From Planctomycetaceae bacterium (GTDB lineage: Bacteria; Planctomycetota; Planctomycetia; Planctomycetales; Planctomycetaceae): DNA of 64,000 bases. Below the pieces are notes generated by a model that searched no databases, was not told where the DNA came from, and saw nothing but the letters and a program-made list of their open reading frames with translations. Location of the stretch: contig JAJDEI010000039.1 of the NCBI GenBank assembly GCA_029259845.1, positions 28,463 through 92,462 on the forward strand, written 5' to 3'. Position numbers and translations under genes: made by a program. Positions within the stretch are counted from its first letter, which is position 1. Every line of letters begins with the position of its first letter. This document shows positions 42,617-50,064 of the stretch, in pieces.

Positions 42617-43867
42617 GTGAACACATCACTCCTCTGCCTGATGGCGCTCGTCGCCGCCGGTCCGACGGCGAACCCGCACAATCCCCAAGTCACCGTTTAC
42701 CGACCCGTTCAGGACTTCCAGGCGGCGGTCGAGTTGGATGACATGCCGCCGATTGTCATCCGTGGCCAAGACTCGACGTTCATGGGAGCGGGAACGAACG
42801 CTCCCTCCACGTACGCCCCTTCGGACGGCTCTCTCGCGACGCCGCTGCCGGGCACAATGTACACCGATGCCGGCACGCTCGGAACGGCCCCCTCAATGGG
42901 CACGGCCCTCCCCCCGACATATCAAACATACCAACAACCATTTGGCGGGGGTGTTTCCGGCGACCCCTGGGTTGGGGGCGGAGTTCCTGCTCCCAACGCC
43001 AACCCCTACGGAGTGGGAGCGCCCGGCCTGTACACCTTCGGATTCAACGGCGCACAGCCCTACCGATACGGGTGGTCGGGCCGGTACGACGTCGGCATTC
43101 TGGCGAATGAAGGGACGACCTCTCCGTTCGGCGGCCTTGGCGGTTGGGGAATTCTCGAAGTCGACACCGAAAAGGAACTCGTAACCCCGATCTGGAACAA
43201 CTACGTCTTCGCCATCGCACCGCAGTTCAGCTACCGCTCCTGGGAAGGGCCCAGCCTGGGTGGCGGTGCCCCTGGTTTTCACGGCAGCATGTATCGGTTG
43301 GGACTCGGCCTCAAGCTGGCGTCGCCCGATTACGGCGGTTGGAACACCGAGGTCGGCTTCAACCCCAGCTATGCGACCGACTTTGACAACACCGATTTCT
43401 CCGACGCGATGCAATGGGACGGGCATGCGGTGATGTTCTGGCGGGCGAGTCCCGCATGGATGTGGGCCTTTGGAGCCGCGTATTGGGACCGCGTGGACGA
43501 CATCATCATCCCCAACGCCGGTGCGGTCTGGACGCCGAACGACCTTTGGGAATTCCGGCTCATTTTTCCCAAGTCGCGGATCAGCATGTTCCTCGGCACA
43601 CCGTTTTCCGTTCCCACGTGGTTCTACGTCCGCGGCGAGTATCACGTCGAGTCTTACGCCGTCAAGATCGAGCCGACGGTTGGCGCGAAACTGAAACTTC
43701 AGACAGAAGATTGGCGTGTCCTGGCCGGCTTGCGAACAGAGTCAGGGACAGTCACGACATTCGCCGAAGTCGGCTGGGTGTTTGAACGAGACGCCAAACT
43801 GGACGTTTCCGGCCTCAAGGGACAGATGCACTCCGGGCTCATCGGCCGCGTGGGGCTCCGCTACTGA
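42617..43867 (+). CDS. Outer-membrane beta-barrel protein (DUF6268-like)
   Basis: 416 residues from a GTG at 42617, which opens onto a signal peptide (NTSLLCLMALVAAGPTA); an upstream ATG at 42554 adds an Arg-rich stretch instead. After a Pro/Thr/Gly-rich segment (about 40-130), the C-terminal 270 residues alternate aromatic and polar strands ending in an aromatic (IGRVGLRY), as in outer-membrane barrels: for example NYVFAIAPQFSYRSWEG, MYRLGLGLKLASPDY, HAVMFWRASPAWMWAFGAAYW. Resembles the planctomycete DUF6268 group; function unknown. Confidence 0.7.
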   Translation: MNTSLLCLMALVAAGPTANPHNPQVTVYRPVQDFQAAVELDDMPPIVIRGQDSTFMGAGTNAPSTYAPSDGSLATPLPGTMYTDAGTLGTAPSMGTALPPTYQTYQQPFGGGVSGDPWVGGGVPAPNANPYGVGAPGLYTFGFNGAQPYRYGWSGRYDVGILANEGTTSPFGGLGGWGILEVDTEKELVTPIWNNYVFAIAPQFSYRSWEGPSLGGGAPGFHGSMYRLGLGLKLASPDYGGWNTEVGFNPSYATDFDNTDFSDAMQWDGHAVMFWRASPAWMWAFGAAYWDRVDDIIIPNAGAVWTPNDLWEFRLIFPKSRISMFLGTPFSVPTWFYVRGEYHVESYAVKIEPTVGAKLKLQTEDWRVLAGLRTESGTVTTFAEVGWVFERDAKLDVSGLKGQMHSGLIGRVGLRY

Positions 43868-43989
43868 CGGAGACGGCGACATGCGATACCCTGCCACGAA
43901 ATTCGGCACGGTGCTGGAGTTCAGGCTTTGGCCTGCATCGCGCAGCCTGAAGGCTGGACCCCAAACGTCCTCTGGTTAGGGAGAGTCAG

Positions 43990-44730
43990 ATGTCAGATAC
44001 CGTTGCGGTTGTACTTGCCGCCGGGAAAAGCAAACGCATGCAGTCCGAGACGCCCAAGGTGCTGCACCAGGCATGCGGGCGGCCGATGATCGAGTACGTG
44101 TTGGACGCGGCTCGCGAAGCGGGAGCCCAACGGATCATCATTGTCGTCGGACACAAAGCCGACATGGTCCGTGAAGCCTTGAAGCATCACCCCGACGTCG
44201 GCTTCGCCCTGCAGGCGGAACAACACGGCACGGGACACGCCGTGATGATGTGCCGCGACGCCCTCGCCGGTCATGACGGACCTGTGCTCGTGTTGACCGG
44301 CGACACCCCCCTGCTCCGCGGCTCCTCCCTCGCCGCCCTGTTGGACGAACAACGACAGCACCACGCCGCCTGCGTCGTCGGCACCGCACAGACCGATCAG
44401 AACGCAGGCTTGGGCCGCATTGTCCGCGATGAGAACGGGCAGTTTCTCCGCATCACCGAACACAAAGACTGCTCGCCGGAAGAACTTGCGATCACCGAGA
44501 TCAACACAGGCTGCTTCGCCTACGATTGCGGAGCGTTGTTCGAAGCCCTCGATCAAATCCGACCGAACAACAAACAGGGCGAGTACTACCTCACCGACTG
44601 CGCCGAAATCCTCCGCAAGTCCGGCCGCCCCGTCATCGCCGCCTGCAAGCTCGACATCACCGAAGCCATGGGCGTCAACACCCAGGAGCAGCTCGCCGAA
44701 GTCGAACGCGTGATGCAATCCCGCGACTGA
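43990..44730 (+). CDS. GlmU N-terminal-type nucleotidyltransferase (NTP transferase)
   Basis: 246 residues. Complete nucleotidyltransferase fold of GlmU-type uridylyltransferases: VAVVLAAGKSKRMQSETPKVL (metal/NTP loop), RPMIEYVLDAAREAG, VVGHKAD, QAEQHGTGHAVM, LVLTGDTPLL and GEYYLTDCAEILRKSGRPV. It lacks the C-terminal left-handed beta-helix acetyltransferase half of E. coli GlmU (456 residues), so it makes UDP-GlcNAc (or another NDP-sugar) only if the acetyltransferase is separate. GVNTQEQLAEVERVM ends the domain as in GlmU. Single gene between the barrel and a PIG-L gene. Confidence 0.88.
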   Translation: MSDTVAVVLAAGKSKRMQSETPKVLHQACGRPMIEYVLDAAREAGAQRIIIVVGHKADMVREALKHHPDVGFALQAEQHGTGHAVMMCRDALAGHDGPVLVLTGDTPLLRGSSLAALLDEQRQHHAACVVGTAQTDQNAGLGRIVRDENGQFLRITEHKDCSPEELAITEINTGCFAYDCGALFEALDQIRPNNKQGEYYLTDCAEILRKSGRPVIAACKLDITEAMGVNTQEQLAEVERVMQSRD

Positions 44731-44760
44731 CGTTACGGCGAGCGGAGCACTCGCCACAAT

Positions 44761-44790
44761 CGAATCAGAGCCCCGAGCGTCAGCGACGGG
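44761..44790. repeat. 30-bp short dispersed repeat (copy 1)
   Basis: CGAATCAGAGCCC-GAGCGT-AGCGACGGG also occurs at 53517-53546 with two differences. Such CGAGCGTCAGCGACGGG units are common between genes in this group. No gene. Confidence 0.5.
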
Positions 44791-44833
44791 TCGCAGTTGG
44801 GTGAACCGATGAAATCACACCGGGTGGCCCGTG

Positions 44834-45772
44834 TTATTCGTCGGCCTCACCGAAGAACGGAAACAGCCGCCGCAACTCGGCCTTCGTCGGCTGGTGTCCG
44901 TACTCGCAGACCTCGAAGATTTCTGCGTGCTTGATCAGCTTGCCTTGCTCTTCGCCGTACCATTCGACGACCGTGTCGCGGTATTTGTCGGTGATCCGTT
45001 GATGACGCTTGGACCAGGCCTCGTAGAGCAGCTTCTTGCGAGCGATTGGGTCGCCTGCGGCCCGTTCCCGCATCACTTCCTCCGACCCCAGCGCTCCGCC
45101 CTCGTAGACCTGTGACTCCAGGGCATCGAGCGCGTGGACTTTCTCCTCCAGGACATCGTCGACCGAGACGGCGATGTCTCCCTGAAAGGGATACGGACGT
45201 GTGAAGCGATCGTAGAAGTAAAAGAAGACAGTGTCGTGCTCGATGCGCGGCGTGTCCGGCACATAAAACGGCACGGTGACCATGAAGGCCGCGTCCCGCA
45301 CCAGCAGACCACAGTTGCGATGGTCCGGGTGGTAGTCGTTGGGCCGATGACAGAACACGACGTCCGCCTGCCACTCGCGAATGAGCCGCGCGATCGTCTT
45401 GCGGTGTTCGAGGGTGGACATGATCTCGCCATCGTGGATGTCGAGCACCTCGACTTCGATCCCCAGCCGCCGCGCCGCCTCCTGCACTTCTGCGGTGCGC
45501 CGCCGAGCGAGCGGTCCGCCCGCCATGTTCCAGTGGCCGATGTCGCCGTTTGTCACCGACACGAACTTGACCTTGTGCCCCAGCTTGGCCCACCGCAGGG
45601 CGCTGCCGCCGAGCTGAAACTCGGCATCGTCCGGATGCGCCCCGAAGGCGATGATTCGCAGGGGGCGATCGTTATCGGCATCGGCCGCGAAGCTCTCCCG
45701 GTCGGATGACAGGGCGAGCGCCAGGAACGTGATCCCGGTCAGGAGCAGATAGTCCGTGCGGATGGTGTTCAT
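44834..45772 (-). CDS. Exported PIG-L family deacetylase (LmbE-like)
   Basis: 312 residues. N-terminal signal (YLLLTGITFLALALSSDR...FAA), then the PIG-L/LmbE metal site: IIAFGAHPDDAEF (His-Pro-Asp-Asp zinc ligands) and VVFCHRPNDYHPDHR (second His). The family removes acetyl groups from N-acetylglucosaminyl substrates; an exported member next to no biosynthesis genes probably acts on surface or environmental amino sugars. Stops at 44834, convergent with the nucleotidyltransferase gene. Confidence 0.9.
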   Translation of the reverse strand: MNTIRTDYLLLTGITFLALALSSDRESFAADADNDRPLRIIAFGAHPDDAEFQLGGSALRWAKLGHKVKFVSVTNGDIGHWNMAGGPLARRRTAEVQEAARRLGIEVEVLDIHDGEIMSTLEHRKTIARLIREWQADVVFCHRPNDYHPDHRNCGLLVRDAAFMVTVPFYVPDTPRIEHDTVFFYFYDRFTRPYPFQGDIAVSVDDVLEEKVHALDALESQVYEGGALGSEEVMRERAAGDPIARKKLLYEAWSKRHQRITDKYRDTVVEWYGEEQGKLIKHAEIFEVCEYGHQPTKAELRRLFPFFGEADE

Positions 45773-46049
45773 TAATCATTCTCTCAAAGGCCGAGCGGCT
45801 TGTGTGAATCGACGGAACTCATTGTTTCCCGCCATCTCGCGAGAAACCAGCCAACGCCCCAACTGGTGGCGACGGACGATCGGTCGAGTCGAATCCTGTC
45901 AGTGGCCAATCGGCGGCGAATCGTTGGTGGAAGGGCACTTCCCCAAGACAGGCCAATCGCCCCAACCGGACCAACTGACATCATTCCGACTCGCAGTGTC
46001 TCGGTTTTGACAACAGTCCGGAGAGGCCGTCATAGGTTGAGATTTCCCC
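45773..46049. other. Intergenic region before the His-rich cassette
   Basis: 277 bases without a gene between the divergent PIG-L gene and the cassette. Just after it, 46050-46072, lies an AT-rich inverted repeat GTAACTT/AAGTTAC (loop nine), a possible operator or promoter element. Confidence 0.4.
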
Positions 46050-46177
46050 GTAACTTATTTTCTTAAAGTTACTTAAAATTTTCCAGGAAGAACGGCATAC
46101 CCCGTGCGTTCACCCAGACCAGACAAACGGCAATTCCTGCCGGTCGTGCAAACAATAACCAAGACGGGGAACGAATC

Positions 46178-46474
46178 ATGAAGAATCTCGCAATCGCATG
46201 CGTCGCTGTGATGGGTCTGATGTTGGTCGCCGGTTCGGCGGCGGAAGCCGGGCACGGCTACTACTATGGCGGTCACGGCCATCATGGAAGCCACAGCTTG
46301 TACGGTGGCTACGGACACGGCACCCACGGAGTCTGGCACGACACCAGCCACTACGATTACCACCCCGCCCAGTGGACCCGGCACGGCAATCATTACCACT
46401 ACCAGCCCGGCCACTACGATTTCCACCGGACCGGCCACTTGGACGTCCACTACGGTGGTCACCACGGACATTGA
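46178..46474 (+). CDS. His/Gly/Tyr-rich exported protein (copy 1 of tandem cassette)
   Basis: 98 residues. Signal peptide MKNLAIACVAVMGLMLVAGSAAEA, then a small domain dominated by His, Gly and Tyr (HGYYYGGHGHHGSHSLYGGY, HYDYHPAQWTRHGNHYHYQP) ending YGGHHGH. The His clusters are suited to binding Ni, Cu, Zn or haem; nothing more specific can be said. Paralog of the gene at 47018; signal peptides, His-Gly style and the terminator are shared. Preceded by a leader of about 105 nt starting at TTAAAA (46073). GGGGAA lies upstream of the ATG. Confidence 0.7.
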   Translation: MKNLAIACVAVMGLMLVAGSAAEAGHGYYYGGHGHHGSHSLYGGYGHGTHGVWHDTSHYDYHPAQWTRHGNHYHYQPGHYDFHRTGHLDVHYGGHHGH

Positions 46475-46499
46475 TAGACCGACTCTGATTGACGGAACC

Positions 46500-46563
46500 C
46501 AGGCCTCTGCCTGACGCAACCGGGGAATTATTCCCTTGTGGCGTCGGACAGAGGCCTGTTTCT
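46500..46563 (+). terminator. Hairpin terminator of cassette 1
   Basis: CAGGCCTCTG (46500-46509) pairs with CAGAGGCCTG (46549-46558), with an inner GACGC/GCGTC step and a GGGGAA/TTCCC top, then TTTCT. The same hairpin with different inner bases follows copy 2. Confidence 0.7.
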
Positions 46564-46904
46564 ATTGAACAACGCGAAGACAGCATGTCTCCGCTCGCAC
46601 ATGACTCCCAGCAAAAGCGCCCCCGGCGAGAGTCTGCCGGACGAGAGCCAATCCCAGTAGGAAACCGGTCTCGAAAACACAGGGCAAGGGCCAATCCATC
46701 TGTCTCCCGGCCACATCTCCCGCCCACATGGGGCGGAAGCTCACGATTGGTCGCGGACCATCTGGAGGAGGCTCCCCCGCAGGCAGAAACATCGAGCGAT
46801 CATGGAAGGCTATATGTCGTCTCTTTGTGAACGATTGTCGCGATAACGACTACACAATAACAGGGTGCCACGAACACGCCTTGAGCCATAACACCATACC
46901 CACA
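46564..46904. other. Spacer between the two His-rich cassettes
   Basis: About 340 bases without a supported gene. Low ribosome-site and motif content on both strands. Its end is AT-rich (ATTAAAAATAG) and leads into the second cassette's leader. Confidence 0.4.
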
Positions 46905-47017
46905 TGTGAATTAAAAATAGTTTGGAAGAATCGGCATGGTCAGTGCGTTACCCCTGGCCAGAAGCAGCAAGAACTGCCGAAACTCAAGTCAACAAAATCC
47001 AGGACGGGAGAAAAGCT

Positions 47018-47320
47018 ATGAAACGTTTCGCAATCGCATGTGTCGCTGTGATGGGTCTGATGGTTGCCGGTTCGAGCATGGCAAGTGCCGGCGGATACGG
47101 CTATCTCGGCGGTCATGGTGGTTTTTACGGCGGCCATGGTTCGTACGTTGGTGGTGGCCACGGCGGCTACTACGGAGGGCACGGGTACACGCCCCACGTC
47201 TACAGCCACGGCCACAACACACACTTCTACAACACGTACCCGACCTACGGATACGGCCACGTTGACGTGCACCACGGCGGTCACGTGGACGTCCACTACG
47301 GCGGTCACTACGGACATTGA
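47018..47320 (+). CDS. His/Gly/Tyr-rich exported protein (copy 2 of tandem cassette)
   Basis: 100 residues from the ATG at 47018 (GGGAG 8 nt upstream). Signal MKRFAIACVAVMGLMVAGSSMASA, then GGYGYLGGHGGFYGGHGSYV, YGGHGYTPHVYSHGHNTHFY and DVHHGGHVDVHYGGHYGH. The mature domain differs much from copy 1 except for the ending, while the signal peptide and the 50 bases after the stop are nearly unchanged. This points to duplication of a whole transcription unit with relaxed coding sequence. Likely periplasmic metal binder. Confidence 0.7.
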   Translation: MKRFAIACVAVMGLMVAGSSMASAGGYGYLGGHGGFYGGHGSYVGGGHGGYYGGHGYTPHVYSHGHNTHFYNTYPTYGYGHVDVHHGGHVDVHYGGHYGH

Positions 47321-47345
47321 TCGACCGACTCTGATTGACGGAACC

Positions 47346-47413
47346 CAGGCCTCTGCCTGACGCAACCGGGGAAAACCTCCCTCGCGGCGTTGGCCAGAGG
47401 CCTGCTCCTTTTT
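47346..47413 (+). terminator. Hairpin terminator of cassette 2
   Basis: CAGGCCTCTG (47346-47355) and CAGAGGCCTG (47395-47404) with the same inner steps as copy 1, followed by CTCCTTTTT. Strong T run. Confidence 0.75.
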
Positions 47414-47533
47414 GAGGGAGAAAACTGATGCGGCGACGGACACGCTTGACGTTCGACCGATCGTCCGAGACCCTGACACGCAGTCGGGTTGACCTGTCCG
47501 CAACGTCTCGCCTGCTCTGTGCCGGTATCTTTC

Positions 47534-48481
47534 ATGTATGACCATCTCACGCTGATCGGCGGCCGCGCACACCCGCAGTTGGCGGCGGACATCGGCAAGT
47601 TTCTCAATATTCCACTCGCCGCGATCGAAGTCGCCGATTTTCCGGACGGGGAAATCAGCGTCAAGCTGAACCAGAACATCCGCGGCCGGGATGTGTTTCT
47701 CATTCAGCCGACCGGTCCGCCGGTCAACGACAATCTGATCGAGCTGCTGATCCTGATCGACGCCTGCAAGCGGGCGAGTGCGGAGCGGATTACCGCCGTA
47801 CTGCCCTACTTTGGTTACGCGCGGCAGGACCGCAAGGACGCCGGCCGTGTGCCGATTACGTCCAAGCTCGTGGCCAACCTCATTACGAAGGCGGGGGCCG
47901 ACCGCGTGCTGGCGATGGACCTGCATGCGGCGCAGATTCAGGGATTCTTTGACATCCCCTTCGACCACCTGGTCGCCTCGCCCATCCTGGACGAATACTT
48001 CGCGTCCCTGAACATCCCGCCGGAGGAACTGGTGATCATTTCCCCGGACGAGGGGAGCATCAAGCGGGTCTTGCAGCATGTTGAGCATTTGGGCGGGTCG
48101 CTGGCGATCGTCGACAAGCGGCGATCGAGCGCCCTGCACACCCGGCAGGCCAATCTCATCGGCGGCCCCATCGAGGGGAAAACGGCCCTCATTTTCGACG
48201 ACATGATCAGCACCGCCGGCTCGATCGTCGGGTCCGTGAAGGTGGCCAAAGAGCACGGTGCCAAGAAGGTCTACGTGGGCACGTCTCACGGCGTTTTCTG
48301 CGGACCGGCGGCCGCCAGGCTCCGCGAGGCTCCCATCGAGGAGATTGTCGCCACCGATTCCCTGCCGCTTCAGGCTGATCAGCAATTCGACAACCTGCGG
48401 ATCATCAGCGTGGCCACCCTACTTGGCGAGGCCATCCGCCGCATTCACCGGAACGAATCGGTCAGTTACCTGTTCGACTGA
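47534..48481 (+). CDS. prs: Ribose-phosphate pyrophosphokinase
   Basis: Ribose 5-phosphate + ATP to PRPP, precursor of nucleotides, His and Trp. 315 residues from the ATG at 47534 (MYDHLTLIGGRAHPQLA), standard length. Motifs: NIRGRDVFLIQPTGPPVNDNL, PYFGYARQDRKDAGRVPI (ATP loop), RVLAMDLHAAQIQGFFDIP, the PRPP-binding block LIFDDMISTAGSI and the flexible loop KRRSS. Open frame continues to 47489 upstream but without canonical residues. Confidence 0.97.
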   Translation: MYDHLTLIGGRAHPQLAADIGKFLNIPLAAIEVADFPDGEISVKLNQNIRGRDVFLIQPTGPPVNDNLIELLILIDACKRASAERITAVLPYFGYARQDRKDAGRVPITSKLVANLITKAGADRVLAMDLHAAQIQGFFDIPFDHLVASPILDEYFASLNIPPEELVIISPDEGSIKRVLQHVEHLGGSLAIVDKRRSSALHTRQANLIGGPIEGKTALIFDDMISTAGSIVGSVKVAKEHGAKKVYVGTSHGVFCGPAAARLREAPIEEIVATDSLPLQADQQFDNLRIISVATLLGEAIRRIHRNESVSYLFD

Positions 48482-48596
48482 GCCGAGGGCGAGGCGCTGG
48501 GGTTGGGACTTCAGATTTGATCTCTCAAGCTTGACCGCCCCGTCACGCCACACTGCCCGTCCCGCTACGCTACCACGCCACCCTGCCCGTCCCCCG

Positions 48597-49709
48597 CTAC
48601 GCCACGCTGCCAATGAGCCAGTAGGCGGCGGCACCGAGCCCGGCACCGACCGGCAGTGTGGTCAGCCATGCTGCGAGGATCGTGCCGATCACCCGCCAGC
48701 GGGCTTGGCCGGTCACCGCTCCCAATCCAAACAGCGACCCGCAACTGACATGCGTCGTCGAGACCGGCATGCCGAGCCGGCTCGCACCGATCACGATCAT
48801 CCCGGTCACCACATTCGCTGTGAATCCCTGTCCGTGATTCATCTCGGTGATTTTCCGGCTCATTGTTTCCGCAACCCGCCGCGCGCTGAGCAATCCGCCG
48901 ACCGCGATCACCACACCAACCAGCGCTAATGCGGACAACGAACCGAGAGCGGGCACCAGCAACAGCAGAGCGGCGATCTTCGGGGTATCGTTCAAGCCAC
49001 GGGCAAAGCTGACGACACCCGCCGACAGAAAATGCATGCGGTCCAGCGTCCCCCCGGCAACGATCCCCGTCGCTGCCCCGTGACCGGCCGCCTCGCAGTC
49101 GGCAGCGGAAGCGATCTGCAGCGCTGGACCAGCAACCACGGCCGCAGCTACGTTTCCCAGCCCGACCGGCATCATTTCCGCAGAGCCGTCTGTCACGCAC
49201 ACACATGTTTGTTCATTGATTCCCGACCGCCGACGGACCAAGCGGAATAGCGGATACACGACCACCGTGACGCCGACCGCCAGAATCGGACTGACCAGCA
49301 GCGGCACGAAAAACCCTTTTCCCAACTGCTCGTAGTTGATGGCAGACTGAGCCGCCCAGCCGGCACCGACCAGAGCCCCGACCAGGCCATGCGTCGTCGA
49401 GACCGGCATGCCGATTCGCGTCGCCAGCAGCACCGTCAGGCCCGCTCCGAGTGCGACGGCCGCTCCGTATTGGGGGTCGCCTGCCAGCTCGGCGGAAATG
49501 AGTCCCTTGCCGCTGAATTTCTTGAGCAGCGTCCCGGCCAACATGACAGCTGCGCACGATCCCACCAGCGTGGCGACCGTCGCCCAGGCGAGCGCTCCGC
49601 GATAGGACGTCGTCCGGCTGCCGAACAACGTCGCCACTCCCTTGAAGTTGTCATTGGCACCGTTCGCGAACGCCAGACACATCCCGGCAATCAGCACGAA
49701 AAACAGCAT
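48597..49709 (-). CDS. PiT-family inorganic phosphate transporter
   Basis: 370 residues with about ten membrane helices in two inverted halves, each with the PiT signature: LAFANGANDNFKGVATLF / GMPVSTTHGLVGALVG and SFARGLNDTPKIAALL / GMPVSTTHVSCGSLFG. Sodium- or proton-coupled phosphate uptake; some members carry sulfate. The paired GANDN/GLNDT and STTH motifs are in place. Single gene; shorter than E. coli PitA (499), similar to other bacterial PiT proteins. Confidence 0.93.
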   Translation of the reverse strand: MLFFVLIAGMCLAFANGANDNFKGVATLFGSRTTSYRGALAWATVATLVGSCAAVMLAGTLLKKFSGKGLISAELAGDPQYGAAVALGAGLTVLLATRIGMPVSTTHGLVGALVGAGWAAQSAINYEQLGKGFFVPLLVSPILAVGVTVVVYPLFRLVRRRSGINEQTCVCVTDGSAEMMPVGLGNVAAAVVAGPALQIASAADCEAAGHGAATGIVAGGTLDRMHFLSAGVVSFARGLNDTPKIAALLLLVPALGSLSALALVGVVIAVGGLLSARRVAETMSRKITEMNHGQGFTANVVTGMIVIGASRLGMPVSTTHVSCGSLFGLGAVTGQARWRVIGTILAAWLTTLPVGAGLGAAAYWLIGSVA

Positions 49710-49895
49710 CGATTGGGGCCTTTCCTCCAGGATCAGTTCTTGCGCGGCGATCGGCTCGCCCAGACGGCACAGTCGTGCGCCTTTCTATCACACCGCCGGC
49801 CGCACAACCGTGACCCAGTTCACAATGTTTGCGGAACCGGCCCCACGGTGCGGAGGTTCACCCGGCATCGCACGAACGCCGAACGTCGCCGCTGG

Positions 49896-49936
49896 CTCCG
49901 GGCTAACGCCAATCCATGAATCCTGTTAGCCCGGAG
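49896..49936. repeat. Inverted repeat with 12-bp perfect arms between PiT and the oxidoreductase
   Basis: CTCCGGGCTAAC (49896-49907) is complementary to GTTAGCCCGGAG (49925-49936). The flanking sequence GTTAGCCCGGAGGCAACGCC is a form of repeat often seen in planctomycetes. The 355-base gap (49710-50064) between the two minus-strand genes holds no supported gene. Confidence 0.55.
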
Positions 49937-50064
49937 GCAACGCCGATGGCGAACCACCGACGGTCCCCCCATCGTGAAAAATGCGTACGCCCCCCGCACC
50001 AGCCGTTCCAGGGTGATCCGGTCCCTGAACGGCAGCCCGGCCACAGCGTATCAACAGCCGCTGT

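Noticed and set aside
46940..48385. Long minus-strand frame covering prs and the second His-rich gene
   Set aside because: Antisense to Prs, whose motifs are unambiguous; no conserved features in the opposite frame.
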